Virus record (IMG/VR): IMGVR_UViG_3300010300_005275
Coordinates: 1-24,625 of that record
Origin: a virus
Length of the DNA stretch: 24,625 bases
Direction: 5' to 3' (one strand)
This document shows positions 5,770 through 15,600 of the stretch, in pieces. The first letter of the stretch is position 1. Each line of letters starts with the position of its first letter. The notes beneath the pieces are model-generated. The model made no database searches, was not told the DNA's origin, and was given only the letters and a program-made list of their open reading frames with translations. The translations under genes were made by a program, and so were the position numbers.

Positions 5770-7454
5770 AAACTATATTATATCATTCAAACAACTCAAG
5801 AGCGTTTACTGGTTTTGGTAAACACTGCAAAAACATTTTAAAATATTTACATAAAACAGGTAAATATAAAATTATAGAATTTGCTAATGGCTCTTCTTGG
5901 AGTGACCCCGTTCACAATTTTAAACCTTGGAAATGCGTAGGTACTTTACCAGACGATAAGAATATTTTAAGACAGCTTAATGCAGACCCTAACAGATCTC
6001 GTGCCGCAGGATATGGTGGCGAAACAATTGACCAAGCTATCACAGAATTTAAACCAGACATTTATATTGGTGTTGAGGATATTTGGGCTTTTGGGGGATA
6101 TTGGGAAAAACCTTGGTGGAATAAAATCAATCATATGATTTGGACAACTTTAGATAGTCAACCAATCTTACCGCAAGCTTTAGAAGCGGCGCCTAGAACA
6201 AAAAACTTTTTTACTTGGGCTTCTTTTGCTGAAAAAGATATGGCTAAAGCTGGACATGGCCACGTTAAAACCTTACACGGAACAGTTAACACAGAAGATT
6301 TTCATAAATTGTCTGACATCCAGAGACATCAACTAAAAGAAAAACACGGTCTTTTAGATGCATATGTTATTGGCTTTGTTTTTAGAAACCAATTAAGAAA
6401 AAGTGTTCCAAATATTTTAGATGGTTTTAAAATGTTTAAAAAAGATTGCCCTAAAGCAAAATTGCTTCTTCATACACACTGGTCGGAGGGTTGGGACATA
6501 CCAAGACTTATTCAAGAAAAAGAAATTGATCCGAAAGACATTTTAACAACTTATTTTTGTAAAAACTGTTTTAGTTATGAAATCAGACCATTTACAGGAC
6601 AAGAACAAAATTGTAGTAGTTGTGGTTCAGAAAAAAGCTTAAACACAACAAATGTTACAGCAGGTGTTGACGAAGAACAATTAAATGAAATTTATAATAT
6701 GATGGATGTTTATTGCCACCCCTTTACAAGTGGTGGTATGGAGATACCTATCTTTGAAGCTAAACTAACAGAGTTGCCTACTTTGGTTACAAATTACTCC
6801 TGTGGTGAAGATTCTTGCACACCAGAAAGTGGGGGTTTTGCTTTGGACTGGGCAGAGTATAGAGAACCAGGCACTCAGTTTATTAAAGCTTCAACATATC
6901 CAGCAAGTATAGCCAAACAGTTAAAGAAAGTATGGAAAATGAAACCAGAAAAACTAAAACAAATTGGCGAAAAGGCGAGAAAATTTACTATTGAAAATTA
7001 TTCAATAGAAGCTGTTGGTAAAAAATTAGAGGAAATACTTGATGGAATGCCAGATGTTTCACTAGAGGATTCAGACTTAAGTTCAGAAACCAAACAAGAC
7101 TTTGCAAATCTTTTAGATGACGGCAAAAGAATTGGTATAGTGATACCTCAATCAGCAGGTGACATTTTGTGGGTAAATAGTTTGATAGATAATTTAAATA
7201 AACTTTATCCAGACTACGATATTTATGTTGTAACTAAATCACAATTTGCACCATACATAGAAGATCACCCTCATGTTTACAAGGTTTTAGAATACAACCC
7301 AAGTATAGATGTTCAATCAGCAAGTCTAGAGGGAGCGGGTCTAGATAAAGGTTATTTTGATATAGCATTTGCTCCACACACTAATACACAAAAACATATA
7401 AACTATACACACAACGCTTTAGATAAAACGGAATTTGAATTATATGACAGTTAA
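5766..7454 (+). CDS. GT4-type glycosyltransferase with zinc-ribbon insertion, fused to the N-terminal half of a GT9 domain
   Basis: 562 residues. Residues 1-430 look like a GT-B, GT4-family glycosyltransferase: N-terminal NNSRAFTGFGKHCKNILKYL, the acceptor-domain end FFTWASFAEKDMAKAG, the donor-domain start YVIGFVFRNQLRKSVPNILDGF, and the nucleotide-sugar region GGMEIPIFEAKLTELPTLVT with the E.......E pair. A CxxC...CxxC zinc-ribbon (C265, C268, C283, C286) is inserted in the C-terminal Rossmann domain. From residue about 455 a second fold starts: RIGIVIPQSAGDILWVNSLI, a GT9 (heptosyltransferase-like) N-terminus. It ends abruptly after FDIAFAPHTNTQKHINYTHN and TEFELYDS. The GT9 C-terminal half is encoded at 7805-8929. 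It probably modifies phage or host glycans, in the cytoplasm. The start is fixed by the ATGA overlap. Confidence 0.88.
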   Translation: MKTILYHSNNSRAFTGFGKHCKNILKYLHKTGKYKIIEFANGSSWSDPVHNFKPWKCVGTLPDDKNILRQLNADPNRSRAAGYGGETIDQAITEFKPDIYIGVEDIWAFGGYWEKPWWNKINHMIWTTLDSQPILPQALEAAPRTKNFFTWASFAEKDMAKAGHGHVKTLHGTVNTEDFHKLSDIQRHQLKEKHGLLDAYVIGFVFRNQLRKSVPNILDGFKMFKKDCPKAKLLLHTHWSEGWDIPRLIQEKEIDPKDILTTYFCKNCFSYEIRPFTGQEQNCSSCGSEKSLNTTNVTAGVDEEQLNEIYNMMDVYCHPFTSGGMEIPIFEAKLTELPTLVTNYSCGEDSCTPESGGFALDWAEYREPGTQFIKASTYPASIAKQLKKVWKMKPEKLKQIGEKARKFTIENYSIEAVGKKLEEILDGMPDVSLEDSDLSSETKQDFANLLDDGKRIGIVIPQSAGDILWVNSLIDNLNKLYPDYDIYVVTKSQFAPYIEDHPHVYKVLEYNPSIDVQSASLEGAGLDKGYFDIAFAPHTNTQKHINYTHNALDKTEFELYDS

Positions 7455-7821
7455 AACACCTATATCAGTTGGAGAGTTAGTTGATAAATTAACCATTTTA
7501 GATATTAAATTAGAAAATATCAGTGATGAAAAAAAACTATCTGAAATTAAAAACGAAAAACATCAACTAGAAAAGTTATATAAAAATTTTTCTGATTTAG
7601 ATATGCATAGGGATATTTTATATCAAATCAATCGAGGACTTTGGTCTGTTGAAGATGATATCAGAAAACACGAGAGAGAACAAAATTTTGGCGCAACTTT
7701 TATTAGGTTAGCCAGAGATGTTTATCAGATAAACGACAAACGTTTTGAAATAAAAAACAAAATTAATGAATTAACAAATTCAGAAATAAAAGAAGTAAAA
7801 TCATATGAGTCATATAGCTGA
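7444..7821 (+). CDS. DUF6165-like protein, gene inserted between two halves of a GT9 glycosyltransferase
   Basis: 125 residues from the ATG at 7444: MTVKTPISVGELVDKLTILD, then IKLENISDEKKLSEIKNEK, RDILYQINRGLWSVEDDIR and KRFEIKNKINELT. The opening 'SVGELVDKiTIL.IK...i.de.Kl..i..El' is what I know as the DUF6165 family, whose bacterial members often lie next to glycosyltransferases. A TTG nine bases upstream is in frame, but the family's proteins begin with this MTVK-type segment, so the ATG is preferred. The product is predominantly helical, possibly coiled coil. It overlaps the GT4/GT9 ORF by 11 bases and the following GT9 half by 17 bases, each in a different frame. It may assist a glycosyltransferase; its biochemical role is unknown. 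Confidence 0.82.
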   Translation: MTVKTPISVGELVDKLTILDIKLENISDEKKLSEIKNEKHQLEKLYKNFSDLDMHRDILYQINRGLWSVEDDIRKHEREQNFGATFIRLARDVYQINDKRFEIKNKINELTNSEIKEVKSYESYS

Positions 7822-8929
7822 AGTTTACGCCAAAGAGTTGGGTGTTAAAATTGGTCGCCCTACAATTACAGAACATTTTATACCAGGATTGCCAGATAAA
7901 TTTATCACTTTGCATTCCTCTAACAAATGTCCAGGATCTTTATATAAATATTGGAATTTAGTAATCCATTTAATTAAACCTCATTTAGATAAAGTAGGTT
8001 TTAAAATAGTGCAAATTGGAGGCCCACAAGATGTGAAAGTTCAAGGCGCAGATGTTATAATGCTAGGCGCTTCTTTCAAACAAATGAATTATATAATGAG
8101 TAAGTCTGAAGGCCATGTCGGAACAGATAGTTTGCCAGGACACCTTGCAGGCTTTTACGATGTCCCATCTGTCATATTGCATTTTAATTTATACAAAGAA
8201 AATTCTAAACCCCTATGGTATAAAAAAAATAGTTGCTTAAGCTTGGAGCCAGATTTCAGCAAAACTAAACCAACTTATAGTCCAGTAGATAGCAGAATCC
8301 AAGAAATAAAAGCAGAGCTTATAGCACAATCTCTTTTAGATCAGTTAAACATAGAAGAAAAAATAAATTTCAAGACATTGCATGTTGGTGAGGCATTTAA
8401 TAATGATGTTATTGAAGTAATACCAAATGACTTTAAAGTATTTGGTTTTATGAAAAATAAAAATATTATTATAAGAGGTGACGTTCATTATGACGAAGAT
8501 GTCATACATAGCTATTTAAAAATTTTACCTTCCGCCTTGCACATTAATCAAAAATATCCTTTGGAAAAATGTACAGGTAATATAAAACATTTAGTTTATG
8601 AAATTAACGAAGATACGGAAGATTTAAACGCTTACTTTAAAAATTTCAAAAGAAACAAAATCAATATAATTATTAGAACTAGAAACAAAGAAATATTAGA
8701 TGATTTAAGACTTAAGTATTTTGATTATGTTGTGGATTACATTGATTTATCAAAATGGGATTCACTTAAGGTCACAGAAAATACAAAATATTTATCTTCT
8801 AAACTTGTTTGTAGTAACGGAGAAGTATATAAATCAATTTATTCTGCGAAAAAACTTGACAAAACAGATAATATATGTTTGAATAATGACTCAATCGAAG
8901 AATTATTTCAATTATATTTATATGAGTAG
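7805..8929 (+). CDS. C-terminal half of a GT9 (heptosyltransferase-like) glycosyltransferase plus an extra domain
   Basis: 374 residues starting MSHIAEVYAKELGVKIG, which reads as a direct continuation of the GT9 N-half ending at 7454. Residues about 30-150 are the GT9 nucleotide-sugar domain: FITLHSSNKCPGSLYKYW (the 'lhpG....k.w' motif), KIVQIGGPQDV, then GHVGTDSLPGHLAGFYDVPS (the 'vg.DSgp.HlA.a...P' motif). The remaining 190 residues are an unrecognised alpha/beta domain (NNDVIEVIPNDFKVFGFM, RNKINIIIRTRNKEILDDL) followed by a low-similarity tail. This half cannot act alone as a GT-B enzyme unless it pairs with the N-half polypeptide. The start ATG overlaps the end of the DUF6165-like gene, and its stop overlaps the next start. 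Confidence 0.82.
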   Translation: MSHIAEVYAKELGVKIGRPTITEHFIPGLPDKFITLHSSNKCPGSLYKYWNLVIHLIKPHLDKVGFKIVQIGGPQDVKVQGADVIMLGASFKQMNYIMSKSEGHVGTDSLPGHLAGFYDVPSVILHFNLYKENSKPLWYKKNSCLSLEPDFSKTKPTYSPVDSRIQEIKAELIAQSLLDQLNIEEKINFKTLHVGEAFNNDVIEVIPNDFKVFGFMKNKNIIIRGDVHYDEDVIHSYLKILPSALHINQKYPLEKCTGNIKHLVYEINEDTEDLNAYFKNFKRNKINIIIRTRNKEILDDLRLKYFDYVVDYIDLSKWDSLKVTENTKYLSSKLVCSNGEVYKSIYSAKKLDKTDNICLNNDSIEELFQLYLYE

Positions 8930-9653
8930 TCCAGAAAAATTTAAAAGAAACGAGCATGGTCTCCTAGAATCAGTAGATTATGTTTTTAACGAAGATGGCT
9001 CCGTTAACTGGAGAGCCATGATTCCATCAGATCACCTTTATCCAAACAAAGATTGGTTTGAGCGCAGAAAAATGCCAGTTCCAGACTCCACAGAGGGTTT
9101 AGATGATCATCAGCTTTTAATTAAGTTGAGTGGTATTAAAGAACTAGCCAAACTACGTGGTTTTCACAACGTCACATATGACATCAGCGAATCATCAGAC
9201 ACTCGTGTTGTGGTTCAATGTATGGTCAACTGGATTGAAAATTACGAAAGTAATGGCACACAAACTTTTGCATCTATTGCAAACGCCACCACTAACAACA
9301 CAAATGGTTTTGCTGCAAAATTTTTAGAATGTATTGCAGAAAATAGAGCGTTTATTCGCTGTGTCCGTAACTTCTTAAATATTCACATTGTTGGTGTTGA
9401 TGAAATTGACAGCTCCAAAGATAAAGCTCCTATCGAGATAGCTCCTAAATCAACTGATATTACGCCTCAAGGGATCTTAGCTAAGAATCTTAAGGACAAG
9501 ATGGGCGTCACCACATTCGACGGGTTTAAAGACTGGTTACGTGCTTTATACAAAGACGGCAAATATGATGGTGATACCGAACAAGTTAAAACTTGGAATA
9601 CATTTAAAGATATATCTGCGAAAGAATGTAGGAAATTATTAAAACTATTATAG
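8922..9653 (+). CDS. hypothetical phage protein, possibly a recombination/annealing-type protein
   Basis: 243 residues from the ATG at 8922, which overlaps the end of the previous gene; an upstream in-frame start at 8886 would reach far into that gene and is less likely. Recognisable segments are WRAMIPSDHLYPNKDWF, RVVVQCMVNWIENYES, TFASIANATTNNTNGFAAKF and AENRAFIRCVRNFLNIHIVG. The last resembles the helical 'A..RA..R.vRn.l.i' segment of phage single-strand annealing proteins, but this is only a resemblance. The C-terminus (TTFDGFKDWLRALY, then WNTFKDISAKECRKLLKLL) looks like a small helical module. It ends convergently, with a 6-base overlap, against the long tail-tip gene. Calling it recombination-related is an inference. 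Confidence 0.87.
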   Translation: MSSPEKFKRNEHGLLESVDYVFNEDGSVNWRAMIPSDHLYPNKDWFERRKMPVPDSTEGLDDHQLLIKLSGIKELAKLRGFHNVTYDISESSDTRVVVQCMVNWIENYESNGTQTFASIANATTNNTNGFAAKFLECIAENRAFIRCVRNFLNIHIVGVDEIDSSKDKAPIEIAPKSTDITPQGILAKNLKDKMGVTTFDGFKDWLRALYKDGKYDGDTEQVKTWNTFKDISAKECRKLLKLL

Positions 9654-12600
9654 TTTTAAACTTCCACTTATACCACTGTAAGTTTCTCCGAATCCTAAAT
9701 GGTCGGATGGTAAAAATCTATAGTGAATAATTCCAGTGTTATATCCACTTTCTGTGGCATAGTTTTCTTTACCTATTCTTATCCACTCTTTCTGAGATAC
9801 ATTAGATGTATTGTAATGCATAAAGTGGCTAAATTCTCCAGTTGCTGATTCTCCAGTATGTATAACTATATTACCCAAATCTTTTACGTTTTTGTCGTTA
9901 ATTAACAATTCAAAAACATTTACTTCATTTATGCCTTGATGGAACTTAACGCTTTCTATGGCTGGCGCTGGGTTTGAGAAATTTATTTGGAATTCATCTA
10001 TTAAACCTTGGAAGTTATTAGACAACTCAAATTTTAAAGTAAACTCTCTTGTGGTTGTATTTGCTAATTTTCCGTAATGTGTGTTTGTAGAGAATGTATA
10101 AGATTTTTTATTATAATCATCTTCAATTAAGTATTCTCCTCCAGTCTTGTCTATCAAAGTTATATCATACCTAGGGTTTGTGGGGGAATCAAATGTAACC
10201 TCTTTTTCATATTGATTTTTTAAATACATAGTAATAGTTGTTTCATCTGAAAACATTTCGGCATCATAGTTTCTGAAACCAGAATTATAATAATGTTTAT
10301 GTAACTCACAATCAGTAGGCTCTATAAAATCAAAATAAATAATATCCTCTAAAACTTCTTCTTGATCAATTATCTCGAATTGTTTTTTAACTGTCTTACT
10401 TGAGTCTGGGTTTCTTACAGATGTAACTTCCACTTCATATGTACCAACATCATTCAAATCATAAAACACAAATTGAGTTTGTGGTGGACTTCCAGCTTGC
10501 TTTTCAAATTCTTGGGTAGTGTATCTTCCATTAGGATAATATAACGCAACTCTATATTTAGTTTCGTTACCTGTTGTAGTTCCAGTAATAGTTCCAGTAA
10601 AGTCAACTTTACCTATTGAGTTTAAGCCAGTGCCTGTTGAAATCCCGCTTGGAGGAGATGGTTTATTGATTACATTATTAGGTACGCCAATATTAAAATT
10701 AGAGTCTTCATCCCCCTCCAAAAATCCATCTCTAGAAACTTTTAAGAAGTCGGAATCTTCTTCAATATATTTAAATTTCAATGGATCATGTTTTATAGCT
10801 TCAACAGCATACAAATTATCAGCTTCTTCAGAAGTTTTAATAACTCTGTATAAAGCTTCTTTTGTATCAAAAGACTTAAAACTAAAACTTGAGCCTGGAT
10901 TTATTAAATGAAAATACACAAAAGATGGATGACCTTTATTAATTTTAACAAAGTTTGTTTTACTTCCTTCCAAGAAGCCAACAACCTTAAGAGGCGCTAC
11001 TTGTGGAGTTTGTATTCCAGAAATTAATTTTGTTGATAAATCATCGTGTACGATATTATTAAATGTTTCAGATCTATTAAATAAAACCATATCATACATT
11101 TTCTTTATATCATTTTGTGGTGCATTATGGTAAACATAAAATTGAGAATTTTCTCCAGTTACCATTTTACCAGTTTCTATATCTTTGCTTATAGCGATTG
11201 AAGCGTATGGAGTATTCGGATCATTATTAATAGATAAAACTTTTCCAAAGTTTACATTAAAGTTTTGTAGCTCATCATCAATTCTAATGATGTCTCCTGG
11301 CGATACCATTAAAGCTTCTTTACCAGCTTGGAATGTTACTGTTTCTGATTCTAATTTATTACTATATAAAATATATTTACCCAGTCTTCTTGCTTGACCT
11401 CTAGACGAACAACCTAAACCATTCATATTGTGTTCTACGACACCATATTTTCTAATTAATTCTTCATCTTCTACATATTCTACTTTTTGTTTATAATCAT
11501 CATCCTTATCAACATAATTTATAGAAACTTTAGAAAATCTTGTATTCTTAGCTAAATCTGCGTACGAAAATTGTCCGTCAAAAACATTTTGATTATTAAA
11601 AACAGCCATAACTTCTTTAGGTTGATCAGCAGAAAAATGGAAAGTTCCGCCATCCCAATAAGTTAATCCATAGAAAGTAGATGCGACGTTTGTAATCATA
11701 CTGTATGCATTTTCAAATTCTTGGAAAGATGCATTGAAAGAAAATCTTGGCTCTAAACCACCCTTACTATCTGGTACGCCATTAAAGAATCCATCTTCGT
11801 CGACCGCATCACAGTATCTGCCAATGTTATAAAGATTAAATATATCTATATCTGTTGGGTCATCTAACTGATCTCCTGCTCCGTATCTTCCATTTAACAT
11901 CAAGTCATAAAGAATCCACGCTGGGTTATCAGTCCAACCTAATTTTAAAGTTCCATCCCAATCTCCATTGTAAATATTATGTTTGTCGGGCCCAAACTTT
12001 TCTCTAAGTTCTACAGTTTCCTGCCTTTTGTAATAAGAAAGTTTTGTATATTGACCATAATTACCTAAAAATTGAGTTCCATAATAAGAATTAATATTTG
12101 CATCTACAGCTTCTTGTTTAGTTTGGGTGGTTGCTAAATCATCGTAGTTTGTTAAATATGGATAATTGCTTCGTCTATTTGAGGTATCATCTTGTATGAC
12201 AACAACTTCCATAATATCTCCGACGAAACCAGTTGCGTGAACATATTCACTTTGGGTATAATCTTGCGTTCCATCAGCTTTTCTACCAGGAAAAGCCTTG
12301 GGATATGTCGATCCATCATGATCTAAATCGTTTGTTCCGCCTGTTATAGAGTGTCCTAAAATTAAAGGCGCTCCTCCATCGTTGTTGTTCCTTGCTGGAA
12401 TTTCATGAGCAGTCTCTTTTGAAAACATTAAGAGTCCATTATTATAACCCCTAAACATAGTTGAGTTATTATTTACCGTAGATTTATCTTTAATTAAAGA
12501 AACGACATATGTCTTTGCGTCTACTTTTCTATCAAAAATGAAAGTATTGTTTACAGATAATTCAAATAAGGCAGGATGATTACCATTACTTTCCCTTACA

Positions 12601-15600
12601 TCATTCATCAAACCTGGATCACTTGCTGAATAAGAACTTTGTTTATGTAATATTGCAAAATGTTGGTTGTTACTTGAATTTCCAGGATGGCCCTTTTTCC
12701 AGTCCATCGGATCCACATTTGGACTTAATTCTGGTCTGTTATCTATATCTATATCAAAATATTTATATTCCCCATTATATTCATCATCTGCTGCAAAAGC
12801 TTGTTCTGAATGGCTTAACAACGGACTGTTAAATTCTTCTGTTGTTGCTTCTGGTATTTTCCATACCCAACCACCATCCGGCTCTCTATTAAATTGATTT
12901 TGGTAAGAAGAGATCCAATGGTGATGATCTCTAAAATCTTTATCATTTACGCCGTGGCTCGCAAAAAAATCATTATTTTCTCTGAGGTGTACTGTATGCC
13001 TTACAATTTCCCACTTTTCGGCTGTATTTATACAAGCTAATCTATACTTATATTCTTCATTACCAATCTGTAGCGCAGGATTTTGTGTTGGAGCTGTATA
13101 CGTTCCAGAAGGAGTAAAAGCTTTATTCCAATTATTATATCTTTCAGCTATTTTACCTTTCCAAAACGCACTATCAAAACTACTTCTGTATCTTGACCTT
13201 TGATCTTCAAATTCTTCGTATCTTACGTTATTTTCGTAAATTCCTAAAAATCTTCTACCTTTAAATTCTTGACGATAATCAAGCCCACCTGCTATTCCAA
13301 AGCTACCTTCATCTTCGTTCCCAAACTCATCCGCTTTAATGGGTCTTAGTCCCAAATCACTATTAGAATTTGCATGAAGCATAGTTCCAAATATTTGTCT
13401 TCTAGCATAATTATTTCTAAACATGCCATCGAAATCTGTAAAACCACCATCTCCAAAATCTGCGTCTATTGGCGCGAAAGCAACATGCAATCCCCATCCC
13501 ACTCCACTCTTTCCGCTATGCCAAAGATTTTCTCGGGTATTAACACCATCAACCGTTACATTTTCTCCACTATTAAGTAGGTATTGATCTCCGTAAAACC
13601 TCATTGCAGGTCTACCTTGATTCTTTAATAATTTACCTTTTTCCGCTACTCTTGGACAAAATTGTAATTTAGCAAGACTTGACGTATGATTTGTTCTTAA
13701 GGATCTTTCATCCCTTTCCGTGCTATTAGCTCCAAACTGGTCAAATAATTTTGTAACAACAGCTAGTCCAGCTGGCACATCAGAAGTAGAACTATCAAAT
13801 GTATTAATTCCATAATCTGTAAATCCAGCTCCATAATCAAATTGTGGCGCAAAAATTTCAAAAGCACTAGATGCTGCCTCAGAATTATTGTTTGATTCGG
13901 GGCAGAAGGGCGGATGAATAGATCCTCCTCCACCTATGTCCTTATATCTGTAAGTTGTTACATTTGGATAAGAGTTGTATGGTATTGTATAATTTAATGA
14001 TAAAAACTCTTTACAACTTTCTGCGTTTTGCTTAATAGAAAGTTTTAAAGCATCGTTTTCTCCAATGTCACCATACCTATCTAATTCTTCTAAAACGTCA
14101 TCATTTATTATTTTAAATTGTGTAAGCAACTCACCATCAATTGGTTCTAATAGCAAAAACGCTATACCCAATCTATAGTAACCATTTCCAGCATCCTCTA
14201 AATATGGTACAGCATCTTCACTTCGGCTATGCACATCTGGAACTCCATTGTCACCAAACTTAAACGCAACAAATGGTCTTAAATTTGCTGGGTGAGTTCC
14301 CAAACTTACTACATCTGTAACTTTTCTAGTTTTCTTTTTTTTGCCCTTTTTAAATTTTTCAATTCTTGTTACAGTTTTAGTAACCTCTATTTCTTCAACA
14401 GTGTTTTTAATTTGTAATACAATGGTTGAAGCGTTTGCATTAAAATCTTTTTGTCTTACATATGCCGAAAAGGTATAAACATCAAATGGAAATAGTTCAT
14501 CTCCGTAATTAATTATTTGAGTTAACTCTTGAAAACGTGGACCCGACTTAGATTTAAATGAGGCATCTTTATGTCGACCTCCGTAAGTTCCGTCACCAGC
14601 TTTTATAGTGAAGGTGTTGCCATCTCTCATTGAAAAATTTATGTTACCGCTAGTTGGGTATTTATCACTTTCGGTGTGATTATAAGTATCCCAACCCTGC
14701 AAAGCAATTTCATCATCAGAGGCATCGTTTAAAACAAGATGAATTGGCTTGTTTGAACAAAATTTCCATAAGTTAACTTGACTATTACTACCAAGTGTAA
14801 AATTTGGCGACCCACCACCAGCACCAGCTGATGTACCGTCATAAACTGGAGTTGTGTTTCCATTTCCGTTTCTGTATCTACTTGCTGGATTATCTAAAGT
14901 TCCATTTATGTTACTTTCTGTCCTTAAAAGATACCATTGACCACTTACTGTGGAGTATCCAGATATATCAACACTAGTGTTAGAATACGGAGCTATTATG
15001 TGGTAATCAGATAATGTGTTACCAAATGCAAAAGTATCTTTCAATAATTCTAATGGCATACCTTGCACTGCATTACCACCATTTCCATCTGCTATCATTG
15101 TAGCTTGAACGGGGCTGTCACCTCCACCAGTAATTAAAAAATCTGTTGTTTCAGATACAGAACTACCTGTTAAATTACCACGGCGTGCTGCACTTGTTGT
15201 TCTGTTTTTATAAATTCTTGTTGCGGCAGGATATAAAACAAAAGAATCTTCTGAAGATTCAGAATCTAAACCTGCATGATCTCCAAATTTTGACACTAGA
15301 ATAGGTTTATCTGAGGATATATAAGATGTTTTTGTGCTATAGTCTCCGCCATTTGAACCTGCACTAAAATCTTGCTCATCTATAGTTTGAATGTCTCCTG
15401 GACTCCCAAGTAAAAAACTGCTAAATTGACCAGCTCCTGTTCCACCAACTCCAGCTTTGTCAGAGAAAAACTTAACTACAGTATTTTCTTCTAAAGCTAT
15501 TACTTTCACTTTATTTGGCCCAAATCTAGCATGGTGATACATAAAACCAGTTCCAGATGCAGTCAATGGTACAACATGATCTGCATGAGCTTGATCAAAA

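Noticed and set aside
9640-9660. Bidirectional terminator between the two convergent genes
   Set aside because: The genes overlap by 6 bases and no inverted repeat with T-tracts is visible around the overlap.
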